From positions 1 to 64,000 of the forward strand of contig NZ_LZGW01000037.1 in assembly GCF_001690275.1 (NCBI RefSeq): a stretch of 64,000 nt of DNA, read 5' to 3'. Of this stretch, positions 1-7,795 are shown one piece after another (position 1 is the first letter of the stretch; every line of letters starts with the position of its first letter). The notes under the pieces were generated by a model that ran no database searches, was not told the DNA's origin, and saw only the letters and a list, made by a program, of their open reading frames with translations. The position numbers and the translations under genes are program-made. Source of the DNA: Gilliamella sp. WF3-4. GTDB lineage: Bacteria; Pseudomonadota; Gammaproteobacteria; Enterobacterales; Orbaceae.

Positions 1-825
1 GATTATGAATTGCTACATAGTGGTGACTTTGATTATGAAATGAATGATATTCCTTATACTTATCACGGTAAGCCTTTTACTGGTTTATTTTATGATTACT
101 CTTCAGGATTTGTATTAGGTGAATCACTATGTATTAACGGTTGGATTGTAAAAGATATTAGTTATCATCCTGATGGTACAGGTCGAATAAAAAGGTACGA
201 AGAAAAACATATTGATATTACCGAAACAACTGGCGATAGAACTTGGTATCTGGAGTGGGAAAATAATGCATGTAAAAGGATTGAATCACGCTATTTAGAT
301 TATGCAGAAACAGATCATTCAGGTAATTTAGAATTACATTTCAATGAACAAGAACAGATTAAACAAGCAATTATTGAGGGTGATTATGCTTATGTCTCAT
401 TATTAGTGCCTCGAGATGATCTTGGTCTTGATTTTAAAACCTTTGATGATTTATTGGCAAAACAGAATATTTTTGCCGATAACCTCTCTATCTGGTCAAT
501 TGAGGATTCATTATTTAACCAATGGTTAGATCGTGGACTGTTAAATCAGGTTAAGCAATTAGAGTTATGCTATGCAAATATAGAACTTTCAACCATTGGA
601 AGATTGGCTGAATTACCTGCTTTACAAACATTAAATTATCGAGAATCTTCCGTATATAAAACGAATCTCGTTTATGCTGAAAAACAAAAACAGCAATATC
701 GAGCACAAGCGCTTGCCTTATTTGCCCTACAACAAAATAGTAATATCAAAATAACCTTTAATGACGGCAGAATCGATTATTTTCAAGAATTCTTACCCGA
801 TGATTTAAAACATCAACTTACTTAA
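1..825 (+). CDS. YwqK-like immunity protein paralogue, 5' end outside window
   Basis: The frame is open to the first base of the window, so the start codon lies upstream and the visible part is about 274 residues. The N-terminal half carries MORN/YwqK-type motifs (YHGKPFTGLFYDY, then NGW and HPDGTG) that align with the central part of the two proteins at 2618-3979 and 3986-5086. The C-terminal half has a leucine-rich-like stretch (residues about 180-215) and ends QLT. YwqK-family proteins are known as antitoxins of deaminase toxins, and I infer the same role. It is probably an orphan or displaced immunity gene, since an IS3 remnant overlaps its stop codon. Confidence 0.65.
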   Translation, partial: DYELLHSGDFDYEMNDIPYTYHGKPFTGLFYDYSSGFVLGESLCINGWIVKDISYHPDGTGRIKRYEEKHIDITETTGDRTWYLEWENNACKRIESRYLDYAETDHSGNLELHFNEQEQIKQAIIEGDYAYVSLLVPRDDLGLDFKTFDDLLAKQNIFADNLSIWSIEDSLFNQWLDRGLLNQVKQLELCYANIELSTIGRLAELPALQTLNYRESSVYKTNLVYAEKQKQQYRAQALALFALQQNSNIKITFNDGRIDYFQEFLPDDLKHQLT

Positions 826-1087
826 CAGATTAAAATATCGTGCTAATACAAAACAAAGCAACGAATCAACAGTAAGTAATCAACTTAATCGTGAGTTTAC
901 CGTAGGTCAACAACGAAAAGTGTTAGTGACTGATTTAACTTATGTGAGAGTAAAACAACAATGGCATTACCTTTGTGTGATTATTGATGTAAGCAATCGA
1001 GAAATCGTGGGACGAAGTGCTGGAAAACATAAAAATGCTCAACTGGTTATGGATGCTATCAGCCAAATCCCTATTAACTTAACTTAA
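824..1087 (+). pseudogene. Truncated IS3-family transposase OrfB (integrase core fragment)
   Basis: Frame-2 translation of this stretch reads as the start of an IS3-type rve domain: LNREF, then VTDLTYVRV with the first catalytic Asp, WHYLCVIIDV, and NREIVGRSAGKHKNAQ. It stops at a TAA just before the place where the second catalytic Asp (HTDRGSEF in intact enzymes) should be. Both the N-terminal helix-turn-helix part and the C-terminal Glu region are missing, so this is a remnant that cannot transpose. Its first codons overlap the stop of the preceding immunity-like gene. It marks a rearrangement at the 5' side of the toxin island. Confidence 0.8.
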
Positions 1088-1118
1088 AATCTTAACAAAA
1101 TGGAAACCACACGCATTC

Positions 1119-1760
1119 TTGCCGATGTCAGTGGGCAATATTAGTAATCCCAATGTCGTTAAAGCAATGATTATTGGCCAAGTAGCCGCAGACAGTGCCC
1201 TAGGTATCATGATTTCGACTGACGTTGCATCGGCCATTTATTCAACCATAGAAGATAAAACAATTCCCCCCGATGAAAAACTATCAAGAATATTAAGGCT
1301 AATAGCGGCAGGAGTAACCGTTGGTGCATTAACCTACATCAACATTAAAAGTGCTCGTGCCAGTTTTAGTTTTATAGAAGAAGACGCTTCTTTAGTTCGA
1401 AAAATGACAAGAGAAGAAGTTGATGCTATGCTAAAAAACCCCGAGATAATAATACTTGAGCATGGCGAGGGATTATCAACACAATCAACACGAAAAACCA
1501 CCGAGATCACAACTATTGAACATGGCGGGGAATCATCAACACAATCAACACGAAGAATCCCCGAAATTACAACAACTGAACATGGCGGGGAATCAACAAC
1601 ACAATCAACACGAAGAATCCCCGAAATTACAACAACTGAACATGGCGGGGAATCATCAACACAACTAGCCATAATACCCGAAACAAGAACAGCAGTTAGA
1701 CAATTACAAGAACTAAAATTATTACCCTTTCTGGACAACACTATAACACCCCCCCCCTAA
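1119..1760 (+). CDS. Polymorphic-toxin pre-toxin/linker fragment with 20-residue repeats
   Basis: I do not recognise a named family. Residues 1-100 are an Ala/Ile-rich, helix-like segment. Residues about 108-187 hold four copies of a 20-residue unit (EHGGESSTQSTRRIPEITTT and variants). The ORF ends at a TAA directly after a run of nine C. The frame is also open upstream to about 1083, with no good ribosome site before the TTG at 1119 or the ATG at 1125, so the real N-terminus may be lost through the IS3 remnant. Removing one C, or a +1 shift, fuses it to the deaminase domain that starts 2 bases later. I infer it is the N-terminal part of that toxin, now out of frame. Confidence 0.55.
   Translation: MPMSVGNISNPNVVKAMIIGQVAADSALGIMISTDVASAIYSTIEDKTIPPDEKLSRILRLIAAGVTVGALTYINIKSARASFSFIEEDASLVRKMTREEVDAMLKNPEIIILEHGEGLSTQSTRKTTEITTIEHGGESSTQSTRRIPEITTTEHGGESTTQSTRRIPEITTTEHGGESSTQLAIIPETRTAVRQLQELKLLPFLDNTITPPP
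1441..1680 (+). repeat. 60-bp tandem repeat, four copies, in-frame
   Basis: Four consecutive 60-bp units begin at 1441, 1501, 1561 and 1621. The two central units are nearly identical and the outer ones diverge at their edges. The period is a multiple of three and encodes 20-residue Thr/Ser/Glu-rich repeats, so copy number can change without breaking the frame. Confidence 0.95.
1749..1757 (+). repeat. C9 homopolymer at the toxin frame junction
   Basis: Nine consecutive C residues encode Pro-Pro-Pro immediately before the TAA at 1758-1760. Frame arithmetic shows that loss of one C, gain of two, or a +1 ribosomal shift would join the repeat-bearing ORF to the deaminase ORF without a stop. Such tracts are typical slipped-strand mutation sites, and they are also common sequencing-error sites. 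Confidence 0.85.
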
Positions 1761-1761
1761 G

Positions 1762-2625
1762 TTGCTCCCCAACATATTAGTCATTAACCAAGATTATTTA
1801 CATAATTTAACTATACCCCCTATGACTGAATTGTTTTTAAAAAAAGAACTTTTCAAGCATATAAATTTAGATAACCCCATTGAAGCAATAGACTATGCTT
1901 TAAACGGTGGGCTACTTGCTTTACCTGATAAATTAGCAAGTAGTCAAAAAATACAGGTTCTAGCCAGAGCAGATGATCAACCTTTAAGTAAAATTGTAAT
2001 AGACTCATTTTTTGGAGAGCGCAGACATCCTTTCAATATTGGTAGGTTTAAGCAAATGGCTAGAAGTAGAAGGTTGGGAAATGGCGATTGGAAAGAGCTT
2101 ACCGCTATCTCTCGAGCAATATGTATGGTTGAAGGCATTACATTTGAGACAACCCAAGAGTTTGCCAATTTACCTTTTAAGTTGAAACAAGCCACTGAAG
2201 CTAAGGTAGTCTTTGCTGATACAAACAAATTTACTGGTAATTCGGCGCCGATTCAAGTGATCGATATTGACCGTTATATATCAAAATTAGCCGGATTATA
2301 CCCTGACGAAAAAATGGATAAATTAACAGAAGATTTAATAAAAAACTATTTAGTCAAACATAAAAATCATCTATCAAACTTTGATGGTATGCCAGGTGCT
2401 CATGCTGAAATATTGGCTGTCGATTATGTGTTTAAACAACTGCGTGCACGGGGACTAGATCCCAAAGAATATTTAAGTACTATTGAAGTATATACCCTGA
2501 AAACTAATCGCCCAGCCAAAGAAGACGATTTTTTACGTGAATTTGAAGCCTGTGCTAATTGTAGTGGTATATTAGATCCGCAAATTAAAGTTTATACAGG
2601 ACGAAAAGGTGAAAGAAATGAATAA
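1762..2625 (+). CDS. YwqJ-like deaminase toxin domain
   Basis: This is a C-terminal toxin module of 287 residues in its open frame. The deaminase zinc site is visible: His-Ala-Glu at residues 214-216 (GMPGAHAEILA) and Cys-x-x-Cys at 264-267 (EACANCSGIL), the order and spacing of YwqJ-type and related bacterial polymorphic-toxin deaminases. These act on nucleic-acid bases or nucleotides, but the substrate cannot be read from sequence. The only in-frame start is a weak TTG directly after the C9 tract, so it probably belongs to a larger polypeptide with the upstream ORF. The immunity gene begins inside its last codons (ATG at 2618), the usual toxin-immunity coupling. Confidence 0.75.
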   Translation: MLPNILVINQDYLHNLTIPPMTELFLKKELFKHINLDNPIEAIDYALNGGLLALPDKLASSQKIQVLARADDQPLSKIVIDSFFGERRHPFNIGRFKQMARSRRLGNGDWKELTAISRAICMVEGITFETTQEFANLPFKLKQATEAKVVFADTNKFTGNSAPIQVIDIDRYISKLAGLYPDEKMDKLTEDLIKNYLVKHKNHLSNFDGMPGAHAEILAVDYVFKQLRARGLDPKEYLSTIEVYTLKTNRPAKEDDFLREFEACANCSGILDPQIKVYTGRKGERNE

Positions 2626-3979
2626 AATAAACAATACCCCCTTATTTAACCTACCTGTACGGGTAGAGTTAAGTTATTTACAACAAATTAGCGGTTTGTA
2701 CTTTTTAAATGATGTGCTGTTTACAGGGCTAGCTTATGACCATCGTGAACAAAAACTGCATAAAGTGTACCAAATCACTCAAGGTAAGATCACGGACGAA
2801 GATGATTACGGTTTTTTTAAATGCCACAGCCCAATAAAAATTGATTATGATGTGATTGATGAAGAGCATGATTATGATTATGAATTGTTCTATCAAGGAA
2901 AACTATTTAACGGGATTACCTACTGTTATCGCAATGGCTTTGTCTCTATAGAATTGTTCTGGGTTGATGGCTATGTTGTCGAAACGATCAGCTGGTACCC
3001 AGATGGCTCGGGGCTAATTCGCTATTATGAAATGAGCTACACTGGAAACCGATGCAAGATTGAGTGGCATTATAAGCAGTTGACAACGATTAATATTATG
3101 AGAGAGCAAGAAAATATCAGCTTTAACTTTAACGATAACAACCAAATCAAGTCTTGTATTTTGGCGGTTGATAATATCGCAAATTTAGGTAATTTAGTTA
3201 AACGAGACGATTTGCCTTTACCGGCCAATAATCTAACTGAATTACTGGCGCATTACCCATTAGCGGATGAGATCAAAATAAATATTCAGCGCAATGATAA
3301 TTTTGACTATTTTATTAACCACACCCATTTTCGAGCCATTAAAAAATTACAACTGTCCACCGAACATTTGTCTTTACCCGTGCTCACGCAACTCATGGAG
3401 TTGCCCAACTTAAAGAGCATCTTTTTTGACGATGATAGCTTCAGTAAATCTCGATTACAACGCTTACCAGAAGAAGAACAAGTAATTAAACAACAACAAT
3501 GTGATGAACATAACCATGCCTTATTAACATTATTATTGGCTATACAAGCTAAGCAACATTGCCAAATTAGGCTAGACTCCAATTCAGGGCTATGGTTTGA
3601 CTATTCGCCAGTGAATGGGAAAATAGTGGCTGATATTAATCAAAGTAATTTCCACTTTTTATTGCAGACTTTACCCCTTGATAAAATTACTCAGCTTGAT
3701 TTACGGCAACGTGGCTTTCCTATTGCTTTATTAATACAACTTGCGCAATTTACCCATTTAAAAAGCCTAACAATTAAAGAGAAAAAAGATTATTCGCTTA
3801 ATGAAGAAGTATTAGATAAACAGGCTAAAGCGCTTATCTATCAACAACGCGAACAGCGTAATCAAGAAGTCTGGGCATATTTAAAAACGTTACAACTACA
3901 ATTGCATTGTGATATCAAAATGATATCTGACTCATTACAAGTTTTTGAAAGACGCTATCAAAGCTATTTAACACATTGA
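2618..3979 (+). CDS. YwqK-like/LRR-like immunity protein, full-length copy
   Basis: The start is placed at ATG 2618 rather than the GTG at 2609, because MNKINN aligns with the MNNINN start of the downstream copy and AGGTG lies 5-9 bases upstream. It overlaps the toxin stop by 8 bases. The N-terminal 110 residues hold two YwqK/MORN-like units (LNDVLFTGLAYDHRE and YQGKLFNGITYCYRNGF), followed by a WYPDGSG motif. The C-terminal half has leucine-rich-like units (LTQLMELPNLKSIFF; LIQLAQFTHLKSLTI). No signal peptide is visible, so it is likely cytoplasmic. Position and family resemblance indicate neutralisation of the adjacent deaminase; direct binding is inferred. Confidence 0.7.
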   Translation: MNKINNTPLFNLPVRVELSYLQQISGLYFLNDVLFTGLAYDHREQKLHKVYQITQGKITDEDDYGFFKCHSPIKIDYDVIDEEHDYDYELFYQGKLFNGITYCYRNGFVSIELFWVDGYVVETISWYPDGSGLIRYYEMSYTGNRCKIEWHYKQLTTINIMREQENISFNFNDNNQIKSCILAVDNIANLGNLVKRDDLPLPANNLTELLAHYPLADEIKINIQRNDNFDYFINHTHFRAIKKLQLSTEHLSLPVLTQLMELPNLKSIFFDDDSFSKSRLQRLPEEEQVIKQQQCDEHNHALLTLLLAIQAKQHCQIRLDSNSGLWFDYSPVNGKIVADINQSNFHFLLQTLPLDKITQLDLRQRGFPIALLIQLAQFTHLKSLTIKEKKDYSLNEEVLDKQAKALIYQQREQRNQEVWAYLKTLQLQLHCDIKMISDSLQVFERRYQSYLTH

Positions 3980-3985
3980 ATAAAA

Positions 3986-5086
3986 ATGAATAATATAAAT
4001 AATATCATCCCATTTAACCTACCTGTGCGGGTAGAGTTAAGTTATTTACAACAAATTAGCGGTTTGTACTTTTTAAATGATGTGCTGTTTACAGGGCTGG
4101 CTTATGACCATCGTGAACAAAAACTGCATAAAGTGTACCAAATCACCCAAGGTAAGATCACGGCTGAAGATGATTACGGTTTTTTTAAATACCACAGCCC
4201 TATTATGAGAGAGCAAGAAAATATTAGCTTTAATTTTAACAATAACAACCAAATCAAGTTTTGCTTTTTGGCGGTTGATAATATCGCACATTTAGGTAAT
4301 TTAGTTAAACGAGACGATTTGCCTTTACCAGCCAATAATCTAACTGAATTACTGGCGCATTACCCATTAGCGGATGAGATCAAGATAAATATTCAGCGCG
4401 ATGATAATTTTGACTATTTTATTAACCACACCCATTTTCGAGCCATTAAAAAATTACAACTGTCCACCGAACATTTGTCTTTACCCGTGCTCACGCAACT
4501 CATGGAGTTGCCCAACTTAAAAAGTATCTTTTTTAAAGAAAGTGGCATAACGGATTATGACTTAAACAGATTGCCAGCACAAGAAAGAACCAGTAAACAA
4601 CAACAATGTGATGAGCGTAACCATGCCTTATTAACATTATTATTGGCCATACAAGCTAAACGACATTGCCAAATTAGGCTAGACTCCAATTCAGGGCTAT
4701 GGTTTGACTATTCGCCAGTGAATGGGAAAATAATTGCTGATATTAATCAAAGTAATTTCCAGTTTTTATTACAAAATTTGCCCCTTGATAAAATTACTCA
4801 GCTTGATTTACGGCAACGTGGCTTTCCTATTGCTTTATTAATACAACTTGCGCAATTTACCCATTTAAAAAGCCTAACAATTGAAGAGAAAAAAGATTAT
4901 TCGCGTAATGAAGAAGCATTAGATAAACAGGCTAAAGCACTTATCTATCAACAGCGCGAACAGCGTAATCAAGAAGTCTGGGCATATTTAAAAACGTTAC
5001 AACTACAATTGCATTGTGATATCAAAATGATATCTGACACAGCACAAGTTTTTGAAAGACGCTATCAAAGCTATTTAACACATTGA
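3986..5086 (+). CDS. Duplicate YwqK-like immunity protein with internal deletion
   Basis: It is a tandem copy of the preceding gene, starting 6 bases after its stop. The two are nearly identical at the N-terminus and over the C-terminal half. It lacks 90 residues relative to the neighbour: the segment from KIDYD to TINI, containing the second YwqK/MORN-like unit, is cleanly missing, so HSPI runs straight into MREQEN. The reading frame is intact. A block of local divergence (FFKESGITDYDLNRLPAQERT against FFDDDSFSKSRLQRLPEEEQV) suggests specificity-determining variation. It may be an immunity paralogue against a different toxin variant, or a decaying duplicate. Confidence 0.7.
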   Translation: MNNINNIIPFNLPVRVELSYLQQISGLYFLNDVLFTGLAYDHREQKLHKVYQITQGKITAEDDYGFFKYHSPIMREQENISFNFNNNNQIKFCFLAVDNIAHLGNLVKRDDLPLPANNLTELLAHYPLADEIKINIQRDDNFDYFINHTHFRAIKKLQLSTEHLSLPVLTQLMELPNLKSIFFKESGITDYDLNRLPAQERTSKQQQCDERNHALLTLLLAIQAKRHCQIRLDSNSGLWFDYSPVNGKIIADINQSNFQFLLQNLPLDKITQLDLRQRGFPIALLIQLAQFTHLKSLTIEEKKDYSRNEEALDKQAKALIYQQREQRNQEVWAYLKTLQLQLHCDIKMISDTAQVFERRYQSYLTH

Positions 5087-5094
5087 GTAGCAAT

Positions 5095-5126
5095 AGTATT
5101 AATAATAAATAGTGTTAATAATAAAT
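5095..5126 (+). repeat. 16-bp tandem direct repeat
   Basis: The 16-bp unit AGTATTAATAATAAAT at 5095-5110 is repeated at 5111-5126 with one mismatch, in the AT-rich gap after the immunity genes. I see no promoter function that can be assigned to it. Confidence 0.7.
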
Positions 5127-5258
5127 AAGACAATAGCCAATAAGGTATGAATATTATCACATTGAATTAATGTCAATGTTTATGCTATGTTACTCAAGCG
5201 GTTAGTTTTAATGTATTAATTTACTTATACATAATTTTTGAAGAGAATATAACTCACT

Positions 5259-5777
5259 ATGATACTTGCAATTGATGTCTATTACATTAATGACCGAGCC
5301 AAATCGGTCGGCGTTTTATTTAATCATTGGGCTGATTCGAAAAATGCGGTTGAAAGCTTAATCATCGATTATCAAGATAATGTTGCGCCTTATCAATCTG
5401 GTCAATTTTATCAACGTGAATTACCTTGCATAATGTCACTGCTTAATAAAGTTGATTTAAGCCAGATCTCAACCATCGTTATTGATGGCTATGTCCATTT
5501 GAATGACGGTAAGATAGGCCTTGGTGGGCATTTGTATAATGCGTTAAACAAAATGATCCCAATTATTGGCGTTGCTAAAAAACCTTTTGCTGGGAATAGT
5601 GAATATTTGATTGAAGTTATTCGTGGTCAAAGTAAACACCCACTATATGTAACGTCAATGGGTATATCGTTAGAGCGTGCAGCAGAAAATGTGCAATCAA
5701 TGGCGGGTAAATACCGAATGCCTGATTTACTCAGCTATTTAGATCAACAAACAAAATTATTTAAACATGAAAAGTAA
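5259..5777 (+). CDS. nfi: Endonuclease V family protein (short, divergent)
   Basis: Endonuclease V cleaves DNA next to deaminated bases, chiefly hypoxanthine. Family landmarks are present: the N-terminal Asp in AIDVYY (D6), the Glu in YQRELP (E54), the Asp in VIDGY (D76), and the IIGVAKKPF stretch. At 172 residues it is about 50 shorter than E. coli Nfi (223) and lacks the N-terminal segment before the first metal-binding Asp. It follows the immunity genes after a gap of about 170 bases on the same strand. In B. subtilis the homologue ywqL sits beside the ywqJ deaminase toxin and ywqK antitoxin, so the association here is probably not accidental. The symbol is by family, since the sequence is divergent. 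Confidence 0.75.
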   Translation: MILAIDVYYINDRAKSVGVLFNHWADSKNAVESLIIDYQDNVAPYQSGQFYQRELPCIMSLLNKVDLSQISTIVIDGYVHLNDGKIGLGGHLYNALNKMIPIIGVAKKPFAGNSEYLIEVIRGQSKHPLYVTSMGISLERAAENVQSMAGKYRMPDLLSYLDQQTKLFKHEK

Positions 5778-5798
5778 AGTCATCTAGTTAGTTATCAT

Positions 5799-5818
5799 TC
5801 GCCGGCTTGCGCCGGCGA
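5799..5818. terminator. GC-rich hairpin between convergent nfi-like and glnS
   Basis: An 8-bp perfect stem (TCGCCGGC/GCCGGCGA) closes a 4-base loop in the 56-base gap between convergent genes. No clear U-tract follows on either strand, so its role as a terminator is likely only from position. Confidence 0.5.
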
Positions 5819-5833
5819 TGATTGCAAGTTTAA

Positions 5834-7510
5834 TTATGCTTCGTTCCAACTATCTCTTAAGCCCACTGTTCGGTTAAACACTAGCTTATCTTCAGTTGCA
5901 AATTTGCTATCCAAGCAGAAGTAACCTTCGCGCTCAAATTGGTAAGCATGCCCAATATCCGCATGTTGTAAGCTTGGTTCAACAAAGCCTTGTTTAATTA
6001 CCAAAGAAGTCGGGTTGATGGTTGATAAAAAGTCTTCCGCTGCACCTGGATTTGGTGTGTTAAATAAGCGATCATACAAGCGAATTTCAGCAGGTTTGGC
6101 AAATTTTGCTGAAACCCAATGAATAACACCTTTCACTTTACGCCCATCTTCAGGGTTTTTATTTAACGTAGCGGGATCGTAGCTACAATAAATCGTTTGA
6201 ATATTGCCTTCAGCATCTTTTTCAACGCGATCAGCTCGGATGACATAAGCATTACGTAGTCGCACTTCTTTGCCTAATACCAAACGTTTGTAATTTTTGT
6301 TGGCTTCTTCTCTAAAATCAGCGCGGTCAATATAGATTTCACGTGTGAATGTGACTTCACGGTGACCAAGTTCAGGACGATTAGGATGATTTGGCATACT
6401 GAGCACTTCATCAAGGTTTTCTGAAAAGTTTTCAATAACCACTTTAACCGGATCAAGCACAGCCATTGCGCGTGGTGCGTTTTCGTTAAGATCTTCGCGA
6501 ATACAAAACTCCAGGGTGCTCATTTCAACCGTGTTTTCTTGTTTTGTGACACCAATTCGGCGACAAAAGTCACGAATAGAGGCTGGTGTATAACCTCGAC
6601 GACGTAATCCTGATACGGTTGGCATACGTGGATCATCCCAGCCATCAACAATTTTTTCAGAGACTAATAAGTTTAATTTACGCTTAGAAGTAATAGCATA
6701 TTCTAAATTCAATCTTGAAAATTCATATTGGTGAGGGCGAGCTTCAATCGTAATATTATCTAAAACCCAATCATATAAGCGACGATTGTCTTGGAATTCA
6801 AGTGTACAGAGTGAATGCGTGATATTTTCGATCGCATCAGAAATACAGTGGGTAAAATCGTACATTGGGTATATGCACCATTTGTTGCCTGTTTGGTGAT
6901 GCTCGGCAAATTTAATACGATATAGCACCGGATCGCGCATGACAATAAATGGCGAGGCCATATCGATTTTAGCACGTAGGCAGGCTTTTCCTTCTGCAAA
7001 TTTGCCTTCTTTCATTTGAATAAAAAGTGCTAAGTTTTCATCAATACTACGATCACGATATGGGCTATTTTTGCCGGGTTGAGTGAGTGTTCCTCGATAT
7101 TCACGGATTTCATCAGCTGACAACTCATCAACATAAGCAAGCCCTTTATTGATCAGCTCAATTGCATATTCATATAGTTTGTCAAAATAGTCAGATGAAT
7201 AACAAATTTCGCCATCCCACTCAAATCCTAACCAGCGAACATCTTGTTTAATTGATTCAACATACTCTATATCTTCTTTGGCTGGGTTGGTATCATCAAA
7301 ACGTAAATTACATTTACCTTGATAATCTTGTGCAATACCAAAATTTAAACAAATGGATTTAGCATGGCCAATATGTAAATAACCATTAGGTTCTGGAGGG
7401 AATCGGGTATGTGTTGTTTTATATTTTCCCGCCGCTAAATCAGCATCAATAATTTGACGAATAAAGTTAGTTGGACGATTATCTGTCTCGGCCGGTAATG
7501 AACCGCTCAT
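5834..7510 (-). CDS. glnS: Glutaminyl-tRNA synthetase
   Basis: It charges tRNA-Gln with glutamine in the cytoplasm. The class I signature HIGH is in [14 protein letters not shown] near residue 45, and the KMSKS-type loop appears as TSKRKLNLL near residue 270. Both align collinearly with E. coli GlnRS, as do the DDPRMPT and [13 protein letters not shown] stretches and the beta-barrel anticodon-binding region. Length is 558 residues against 554 in E. coli, so it is complete. The ATG at 7510 has an AGAGG element 6-7 bases upstream. It is a single-gene unit, convergent with the endonuclease V gene. The synthetase family assignment is certain. Confidence 0.98.
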   Translation of the reverse strand: MSGSLPAETDNRPTNFIRQIIDADLAAGKYKTTHTRFPPEPNGYLHIGHAKSICLNFGIAQDYQGKCNLRFDDTNPAKEDIEYVESIKQDVRWLGFEWDGEICYSSDYFDKLYEYAIELINKGLAYVDELSADEIREYRGTLTQPGKNSPYRDRSIDENLALFIQMKEGKFAEGKACLRAKIDMASPFIVMRDPVLYRIKFAEHHQTGNKWCIYPMYDFTHCISDAIENITHSLCTLEFQDNRRLYDWVLDNITIEARPHQYEFSRLNLEYAITSKRKLNLLVSEKIVDGWDDPRMPTVSGLRRRGYTPASIRDFCRRIGVTKQENTVEMSTLEFCIREDLNENAPRAMAVLDPVKVVIENFSENLDEVLSMPNHPNRPELGHREVTFTREIYIDRADFREEANKNYKRLVLGKEVRLRNAYVIRADRVEKDAEGNIQTIYCSYDPATLNKNPEDGRKVKGVIHWVSAKFAKPAEIRLYDRLFNTPNPGAAEDFLSTINPTSLVIKQGFVEPSLQHADIGHAYQFEREGYFCLDSKFATEDKLVFNRTVGLRDSWNEA

Positions 7511-7722
7511 AAAAAACCTCTGATGATATATTGATTAATAACAAATTTAGAATATTAGCTTTGTCATTACTTGTAATGTTAATCGAAGAATATAACAAAT
7601 TTTTCCTATTTCTGAAACGGAAAACAAGCTATTTGCAACAACAAAAATGGTTTGTAAATAAATCTTTTAATTAAAACAGACCGTTATTGCATCCAAAAGC
7701 ACGATCTTTTACAAAAAACAGC

Positions 7723-7759
7723 AAAATAAAAACTTCAATAAAATTAATGACTTTTCTGA
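7723..7759. repeat. 37-bp intergenic repeat, copy 1
   Basis: This AT-rich 37-base stretch is repeated at 49898-49934 with only three mismatches and lies in the glnS/rstB gap. The two copies have no coding function that I can see. In this copy it directly abuts a hairpin at 7760-7778. Confidence 0.7.
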
Positions 7760-7778
7760 CGCACTTTTACAAAGTGCG
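7760..7778. terminator. Hairpin downstream of rstB
   Basis: An 8-bp stem CGCACTTT/AAAGTGCG with a 3-base loop lies 18 bases after the rstB stop. No U-run follows it on the minus strand, so termination is only possible, not shown. Confidence 0.35.
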
Positions 7779-7795
7779 ATAAAGAACAATTGTTT

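Noticed and set aside
1441-1680. Regular repeats that could be read as a CRISPR array
   Set aside because: Units are contiguous with no variable spacers, are in frame inside a coding region, and have a 60-bp period.
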